Assembly: GCF_934754915.1 (NCBI RefSeq)
Contig: NZ_CAKVKB010000140.1
Coordinates: forward strand, 1-8,320
DNA length: 8,320 nucleotides
DNA from: an uncultured Clostridium sp.
GTDB lineage: Bacteria; Bacillota; Clostridia; Clostridiales; Clostridiaceae
Direction of reading: 5' to 3'
Shown in pieces: positions 4,592 to 8,320 of this stretch (within the stretch, counting starts at the first letter, position 1; every line of letters begins with the position of its first letter). Below the pieces are notes generated by a model. The model searched no databases, was not told the origin of the DNA, and worked only from the letters and a program-made list of their open reading frames with translations. The position numbers and the translations under genes are program-made.

Positions 4592-4752
4592 GTTTTAATC
4601 TTACCTTAGTGGAATGTAAATCTAGAGTGTAATATCTAGGGATTAGTATAGTTCTAAGTTTTAATCTTACCTTAGTGGAATGTAAATACACGTTTAGCAA
4701 ACCAAACGCATAGAGGCTATAAGTTCTAATCTTACCTTAGTGGAATAAATTA
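4592..4752 (+). CRISPR. Small CRISPR array, 3 repeats and 2 spacers, no cas genes
   Basis: Repeats of 30 bp lie at 4592-4621, 4658-4687 and 4723-4752. The first two are identical; each starts GTTTTAATCTTACC and ends GGAATGTAAAT. The third has C at position 4, is identical at 5-24, and diverges over its last 6 bases, as terminal repeats do. Spacers are 36 nt (4622-4657) and 35 nt (4688-4722). The 3' end ATGTAAAT is the 8-nt crRNA 5' handle type of clostridial and listerial type I-B systems, and together with the degenerate last repeat it sets the direction as rightward, leader at 4508-4591. No cas gene is present, so processing and effector function would have to come from the host. Spacers show partial identity to the element itself (see findings). 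Candidates are a phage-style mini-array, a CreA-like regulatory guide, or a Cas-sequestering decoy. Confidence 0.88.
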
Positions 4753-4772
4753 ATTTGAAAGGAGTAGAGCAT

Positions 4773-5012
4773 ATGACTGGACAAGAATTAAAAGTTGAAA
4801 TTGTCAAAAACAATGTGGAATGTTGGCGAGTAGCTCAGGCAATGGGCGTGTCAACAGAATGGCTTACAAGAACTTTTAGGCTTAAAGCCATTCCAAATGA
4901 TAGACTAACACGAGTATTAAAGGCATTGCCTCAAGCAATAGCAAATAAAAAAGAATTTGAAAAACAATATCCACAAAAGAAAAAGAAACCTACGCAGAAT
5001 GGAGGACATTAA
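4773..5012 (+). CDS. Small helix-turn-helix DNA-binding protein, 79 aa
   Basis: The protein begins MTGQELKVEIVKNNVECWRV and has a Cro/XRE-like helix-turn-helix at about residues 16-37: helix RVAQAMG, turn at Gly25-Val26, and recognition helix STEWLTRTFR. It is followed by DRLTRVLKALPQAIANKK and a lysine-rich tail (QKKKKKPTQNGGH). Similar small proteins occur in Firmicutes phage, ICE and plasmid replication regions; the fold call is fairly secure, the exact family is not. The ATG at 4773 is chosen because AAAGGAG (4758-4764) lies 8 nt before it; an in-frame TTG at 4755 lies upstream of that binding site. The gene begins 20 nt after the last CRISPR repeat with no terminator between, so array and gene may share a transcript. 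The stop is followed 1 nt later by the next gene. A plausible binder of the local inverted repeats. Confidence 0.75.
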   Translation: MTGQELKVEIVKNNVECWRVAQAMGVSTEWLTRTFRLKAIPNDRLTRVLKALPQAIANKKEFEKQYPQKKKKPTQNGGH

Positions 5013-5013
5013 T

Positions 5014-5241
5014 ATGAATGATAGTATTATAGAAAATTTATACGAAATTTGGGCAGAACTCAACGACGAGAAAGAGCCTAAAGAAATGCTTGACATGGTT
5101 GAGGGACTATCCAACGACTTCGCCAAACAAGGCGATAACAAAAAGGCTAATGAAGTATACTGTGTGATGGGAAACTATCAACGCTATGGATTTATAAATG
5201 GTTTCAAGTATGCTATGAAACTTATAGAAGAATTGAAATAA
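5014..5241 (+). CDS. Small phage/plasmid-type protein, 75 aa, DUF6809-like
   Basis: The ATG at 5014 is preceded by GGAGG (5001-5005) with an 8-nt spacer; an upstream in-frame start at 4957 would overlap the previous gene and has no binding site. The protein starts MNDSIIENLYEIWAEL, has an acidic middle (NDEKEPKEMLDMVEGL), and ends with YGFINGFKYAMKLIEELK. This order, a short N-terminal helix and a C-terminal FxxGFxxGxxLMxE-like helix, resembles the small DUF6809-type proteins common in Firmicutes phages and conjugative elements, whose function is unknown. It lacks part of the middle of that family as I remember it. Translationally coupled to the preceding helix-turn-helix gene. Last gene before the leader of the primase-helicase gene. 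Confidence 0.6.
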   Translation: MNDSIIENLYEIWAELNDEKEPKEMLDMVEGLSNDFAKQGDNKKANEVYCVMGNYQRYGFINGFKYAMKLIEELK

Positions 5242-5369
5242 TATGGCAACTGTAAAAGATTACCTAAATGGTAATTTTTGAAAACTTAAAAGTGCTTTTA
5301 AACGAACTTATAAAATTTTACTCCAACTACTGAATTGAGTAGAATAATAATAAAAACTCCTTGAAAATT
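5242..5369. promoter_or_regulatory. Leader region upstream of the primase-helicase gene
   Basis: No gene. It contains CTACT/AGTAG around a 6-nt loop near 5326-5341, and AATTGC (5366-5371), which is complementary to GCAATT (5389-5394). That second pairing would compete with the hairpin at 5373-5405, an arrangement that could work as an attenuator. I see no convincing plus-strand promoter, so the downstream gene may be read from upstream. Confidence 0.3.
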
Positions 5370-5430
5370 GCAAAAGCCCTCCAACAACGCAATTAGGAGA
5401 GCTTTAAGAACAAGCAAAAAACTATATTAT
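5370..5430 (-). ncRNA. Counter-transcribed RNA opposite the primase-helicase leader
   Basis: A minus-strand promoter (5466-5437) would start RNA near 5430. A hairpin GGAGAGCTTT/AAAGCCCTCC (plus 5396-5405 with 5373-5382, one mismatch, 13-nt loop) is followed on the minus strand by a short U tract (GGGCTTTTGCAATTTT), ending an RNA of about 60 nt. It is fully complementary to the leader of the gene starting at 5497. This is the layout of ctRNAs that set plasmid copy number in Firmicutes. Confidence 0.55.
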
Positions 5431-5436
5431 GTTTAT

Positions 5437-5466
5437 AGTATATCATATTTTTTGCTTGTTTGTCAA
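5437..5466 (-). promoter_or_regulatory. Leftward promoter of the counter-transcribed RNA
   Basis: On the minus strand TTGACA (5466-5461), 18-nt spacer, TATACT (5442-5437). The -35 box is perfect and the -10 box differs at one base. It lies 31 nt before the primase-helicase start codon and points away from it. Confidence 0.7.
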
Positions 5467-5496
5467 TTAAATTCAAGAAAAAAGGAATGATTTTTT

Positions 5497-7977
5497 ATGA
5501 ACAATGCAAAAGACTATCTTAAAAGTAAATTAGAGGATTATTTATCTTCTATGGGCATAAATACTACTAAACCAAAATTTAATTGTTTAATATGTGGTAG
5601 TAGTGATGGAGCTAACTTCGTGCCAAATTCTAACCGAACTAAATGGAAGTGTTTTAGTGGAAACCATAAAGGCAAAACCACAGGGGATATATTCGAGTAT
5701 GTACAACAACTTGAGGGAATAGACTTTAAAACGGCATTTACAAGGCTTAAAGCTATGTACAATATAAGTGATGATTACAATACACACTCTGGAACTATTG
5801 CAAATAATAAACAGACTTCCAACGCTGATGAAACACCAATGCAAGAAAAAAATTTCATAGAAAATGAAATCAAACTTTGTGTTGGAGCTTGTGAACACAC
5901 CATAGGATTTAGTGACTACTTAACTAAACGAGGCATTTCCCCAGAGGTTCAACGCCGTTTCAATATTGGATATTTTGGCGAATGGTTGCACCCTAAAACT
6001 AAATGGAAATATTTTGGAAAAATAAAAAGAGAGTGGCTCACTCCAAGAATAATAATACCCACTTCGGAATGTAGCTATTTAGCAAGAATAACAACACCAG
6101 AACCACCTAAAAAACTTCCAAATGGTAAACCAAATCCAGAATACAAGTATTTTGTAAAGGCTTACAAAGTAGGAAACGTTCATATATTCAATAGCGAGGC
6201 TTTAATTAATAATGAGGGATATTGCTATATTTTTGAGGGTGAAATAGACTGTTTATCAGCTATTCAACTAGGTTTTAATGCTGTTGGATTAGGTTCAACC
6301 TCAATGATTGATAAACTATTCCAAGAATATAAAATCAATCCTAATAATGTGCTTATAATCGCTTTAGATAATGATGATGGAGGCAAAAAAGCCACACAAA
6401 AATTAATAACTCTCTGCCGAGTGAATAAGATACCATATTATGTTGCAAATACTAATATGTTATTCAATAATGCTAAGGATTGCAATGAGGCTTTAATTAA
6501 TAATAAAAATGCCCTTAAAACATCATTAGAACAGTGCAAAAAAGAAGCCTTAAAGATTGATAAACAAGCCTATTTAAAAGAATTGGAACAAGAGCAAACC
6601 CAGAGCAACCAACAAAATAATAACATAGTCGCCCATCACAACGGCAACGGAAATAATTCCACTTCTAGTGCTATTCCTGATTGGTATAATCTTTTAAGAA
6701 TATCTCAAAAAGGTAATATAATATCAAGCCTACATAATATAAAAATCATATTACAAAATGATAGCACATACAAAGGGAAAATAGAATACAATGAATTGAC
6801 TAATATGAGAACATTTAACCGTGCTGATTGGGAAGACGTTCATGAAAGTATGATTAAATTATATCTTGAGGAACAATATAATTTATGTGTTTCAATCGAA
6901 AATATAAACCATGTTTGTAATATTATAGAATATAACAATAGGTATCACCCTATACGAGAACATTTAAACCGATTGAAATGGGACGGTATTCCAAGAGTAA
7001 ATACAGTCTTTTCCGATTTCCTAGGGGCGAAAAATAATATATATACTCAAAAAGTTGCCTCTATTACTTTCATTGGAGCAGTTGCAAGAATATTTCAACC
7101 TGGAATAAAATATGATACTTGCACAGTGTTTGTAGGTCGCCAAGGATTAGGAAAATCCAAATTTATTAGTAAACTTGCAATCAATCAAGATTGGTTTACC
7201 GATGGAGTAACTACATTTGATGGTAAAGAGTTCTACGAAAGTATACAAGGCAAATGGCTTATAGAATTGGGAGAGGGTACGGCATTCCAAAAATCGATTA
7301 AAGAACGTTCTAAACAAGCTATTGCAAGTCAACAAGATAGTTATAGAAAGCCTTATGCAAGAAATCCAATCACATTAAAACGTCAATGTATCTTTTTGGG
7401 GACTACTAATAACTATGATTTTTTAAAAGATGAAACAGGCGACCGCCGATATTATCCAATTGATGTAGACCGCCGAAATGCTACTAAAAATATTGATACA
7501 GAATTAACACCCGAATATGTCAATCAACTATGGGCAGAGGCTTTGGAACGTTATAAACAAGGTGAGGAAATATATATAACTGACGGGAACATATTAGCAA
7601 TAGCAGAGCAAGAACAAAGAAACCACTTTGATGAAAGCCCATTACAAAGTGATATATATAATTTTCTTGATATTCTTTTGCCACCACCACAAGAATGGTA
7701 TAGTATGACTTTAGACCAAAGAAAAAGATATATACAAGCCGTACAGAGTGGAGAAGATACCTCTAAGAGTTTAGGACGTACTGGTGTTTACAGACGTGAC
7801 CGTGTATCAGTTAAAGAAATTATGTGCGAATTATACGGCTACGAATTGAACCAACCTATTGAAAGAAAAATCAGCCTTGATATTAGTAGGAGTTTAACTG
7901 CTTTGGGGTGGCATAAAACTGGTAAAGCGTTAAGGGTTCAACCCTATGGTTGCCAAAAAATGTATAGTAAAGATTAA
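5497..7977 (+). CDS. Primase-helicase: zinc finger, TOPRIM, VapE-type SF3/AAA helicase
   Basis: An 826-aa replication initiator that joins a DnaG-like primase to a hexameric helicase. Residues 28-70 form a CHC2-type zinc finger (Cys30, Cys33, Cys52, His57). The TOPRIM domain spans about 235-345: FEGEIDCLS has catalytic Glu247, and ALDNDDGG has the metal-binding acidic pair Asp291/Asp293. Residues about 350-395 are a Q/N/S-rich linker holding recombination-site copy C. From about 440 comes the VapE (PF05272) helicase: HPIREHLNRLKWDG, Walker A GRQGLGKS (547-554, Lys553), Walker B-like KWLIELGE (586-593), sensor GTTN (635-638) and GDRRYYPID from 648. The C-terminal tail (about 690-826) is probably a DNA-binding region. 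All key residues are present. AAAGGA lies 10 nt before the ATG. Length suits such fusions in phages, satellites and plasmids. It likely recognises the iterons just downstream. A minus-strand RNA overlaps its leader. Confidence 0.9.
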   Translation: MNNAKDYLKSKLEDYLSSMGINTTKPKFNCLICGSSDGANFVPNSNRTKWKCFSGNHKGKTTGDIFEYVQQLEGIDFKTAFTRLKAMYNISDDYNTHSGTIANNKQTSNADETPMQEKNFIENEIKLCVGACEHTIGFSDYLTKRGISPEVQRRFNIGYFGEWLHPKTKWKYFGKIKREWLTPRIIIPTSECSYLARITTPEPPKKLPNGKPNPEYKYFVKAYKVGNVHIFNSEALINNEGYCYIFEGEIDCLSAIQLGFNAVGLGSTSMIDKLFQEYKINPNNVLIIALDNDDGGKKATQKLITLCRVNKIPYYVANTNMLFNNAKDCNEALINNKNALKTSLEQCKKEALKIDKQAYLKELEQEQTQSNQQNNNIVAHHNGNGNNSTSSAIPDWYNLLRISQKGNIISSLHNIKIILQNDSTYKGKIEYNELTNMRTFNRADWEDVHESMIKLYLEEQYNLCVSIENINHVCNIIEYNNRYHPIREHLNRLKWDGIPRVNTVFSDFLGAKNNIYTQKVASITFIGAVARIFQPGIKYDTCTVFVGRQGLGKSKFISKLAINQDWFTDGVTTFDGKEFYESIQGKWLIELGEGTAFQKSIKERSKQAIASQQDSYRKPYARNPITLKRQCIFLGTTNNYDFLKDETGDRRYYPIDVDRRNATKNIDTELTPEYVNQLWAEALERYKQGEEIYITDGNILAIAEQEQRNHFDESPLQSDIYNFLDILLPPPQEWYSMTLDQRKRYIQAVQSGEDTSKSLGRTGVYRRDRVSVKEIMCELYGYELNQPIERKISLDISRSLTALGWHKTGKALRVQPYGCQKMYSKD
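6609..6660 (+). repeat. Recombination-site copy C inside the primase-helicase linker
   Basis: GTCGCCCATCACAACGGCAA (6628-6647) shares GCCCATCACAACGGCAA with site A in direct orientation and GTCGCCCATCACAA with inverted site B. Flanking similarity to B extends over the full interval. It encodes VAHHNGNGNN at residues 378-387, between the primase and helicase domains. Confidence 0.5.
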
Positions 7978-7984
7978 TATAGTT

Positions 7985-8022
7985 ATAGTGCAACCAAAAT
8001 TATTATTATTTGGTTGCACTAT
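7985..8022 (+). terminator. Perfect hairpin after the primase-helicase gene
   Basis: ATAGTGCAACCAAA (7985-7998) pairs perfectly with TTTGGTTGCACTAT (8009-8022) across 10 nt, 7 nt after the stop codon. Only a short T run (TTTT counting the base pair end, 8022-8025) follows, so termination may be modest. Each arm also contains the GCAACC iteron, so the hairpin doubles as part of the origin. Confidence 0.6.
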
Positions 8023-8216
8023 TTTAAACGTATCTATGTTGTTTTTTAACATAGTGCAACCAATGCAACCAATTTTCCTATTAAATTAGGGGGGGGTGAA
8101 ATTCAGTAATATATTTGCTTAATAAGGTATTATATAATTGCCACTTATTTTTATTATATTTTTTGGTTGCAATATGTGATCAATATATTTAAACAACACA
8201 AATATGAATTTTATTT

Positions 8217-8260
8217 CCGCAACCAAACCGCAACCAAACCGCAACCAAACCGCAACCAAA
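8217..8260. repeat. Four perfect tandem 11-bp iterons
   Basis: CCGCAACCAAA is repeated four times without a change, at 8217, 8228, 8239 and 8250. The 11-bp period puts each copy on the same face of the helix. Confidence 0.95.
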
Positions 8261-8320
8261 TATTTTTTAGTTGCACTTACTTCTAAAGAAGACACCTCTA
8301 TGGATTAATCTATTCTATGC

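Larger units (their letters stand above)
7985..8275. other. Putative iteron replication origin
   Basis: The GCAACCAA motif occurs at 7990-7998 (+), 8010-8017 (-), 8056-8063 and 8065-8072 (+), 8163-8170 (-), and four times in tandem at 8217-8260 (+). A degenerate TTTAGTTGC lies at 8266-8274. The copies flank an AT-rich stretch (about 8100-8215). A hairpin CTATGTT/AACATAG lies at 8034-8054. An iteron array bracketing AT-rich DNA immediately behind the initiator gene matches the origin layout of SaPI/PICI-type satellites and many theta plasmids. The remaining 8276-8320 shows nothing I can name. Confidence 0.7.

Noticed and set aside
4917..5141. Minus-strand open frame opposite the two small genes
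   Set aside because: The plus-strand genes there have good ribosome binding sites and tight coupling; the minus frame is a shadow.
1342..6647. Sites A and C as ordinary attL and attR of an integrated element
   Set aside because: The primase-helicase reads as one intact, normally ordered protein across C, and DNA left of A does not encode a primase part, so C is not a simple insertion junction. Not fully excluded.
5538..7335. Minus-strand open frames within the primase-helicase gene
   Set aside because: All lie opposite conserved domains of the 826-aa protein and have no own signals.
8096..8124. Small gene starting at GTG after the G tract
   Set aside because: The frame closes after eight codons.

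Overview
The window is AT-rich, has strong AGGAG-type ribosome binding sites and consensus sigma-A promoters, and carries gene families typical of low-GC Firmicutes mobile DNA, most likely from a clostridial host. It contains a tyrosine recombinase, a HigBA-type toxin-antitoxin pair, a primase-helicase of the VapE type with an iteron cluster behind it, and a DUF3486 (Mu gp27-like) protein. There are no capsid or tail genes and no ribosomal or metabolic genes. The best overall reading is an autonomously replicating mobile element: a phage satellite, a phage-plasmid or an integrative plasmid. The sequence does not decide between these.

Layout. 107-1244 is a tight operon of four overlapping genes: a DUF3486 protein, a 71-aa unknown, and two paralogous 60- and 70-aa proteins. 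1389-2315 is a complete tyrosine recombinase. It sits between two inverted copies of a site with core CCCATCACAA, and a third copy lies inside the primase-helicase gene at 6631. 2465-3218 is higBA with its own promoter and terminator. 3219-4772 is about 1.5 kb without a convincing protein gene but full of signals: five tandem 11-bp TTTAAA-centred units, a perfect inverted repeat over a consensus promoter, a facing consensus promoter driving a structured minus-strand RNA of about 190 nt, a strong plus-strand terminator, and a small CRISPR array (three 30-bp repeats, two spacers) without cas genes. 4773-5241 holds two small genes (a helix-turn-helix protein and a 75-aa protein) directly behind the array. 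5370-5466 encodes a short minus-strand RNA opposite the leader of the primase-helicase gene (5497-7977). 7985-8275 has at least eight copies of a GCAACC iteron on both sides of an AT-rich stretch and looks like the replication origin.

How the parts may work together. The primase-helicase and the downstream iterons form the replicon. The counter-transcribed RNA in front of it and the convergent-promoter RNA module upstream look like copy-number or lysogeny-type control. HigBA would stabilise the element. The most unusual part is the CRISPR array: the start of spacer 1 resembles two places in the element itself, each next to a CCT that could serve as a type I-B PAM, and the last 18 nt of spacer 2 are the exact reverse complement of one arm of the nearby terminator. 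This suggests self-regulation (by borrowing a host Cascade, or by RNA pairing) rather than only immune memory. That interpretation is inference; the matches themselves are seen directly.
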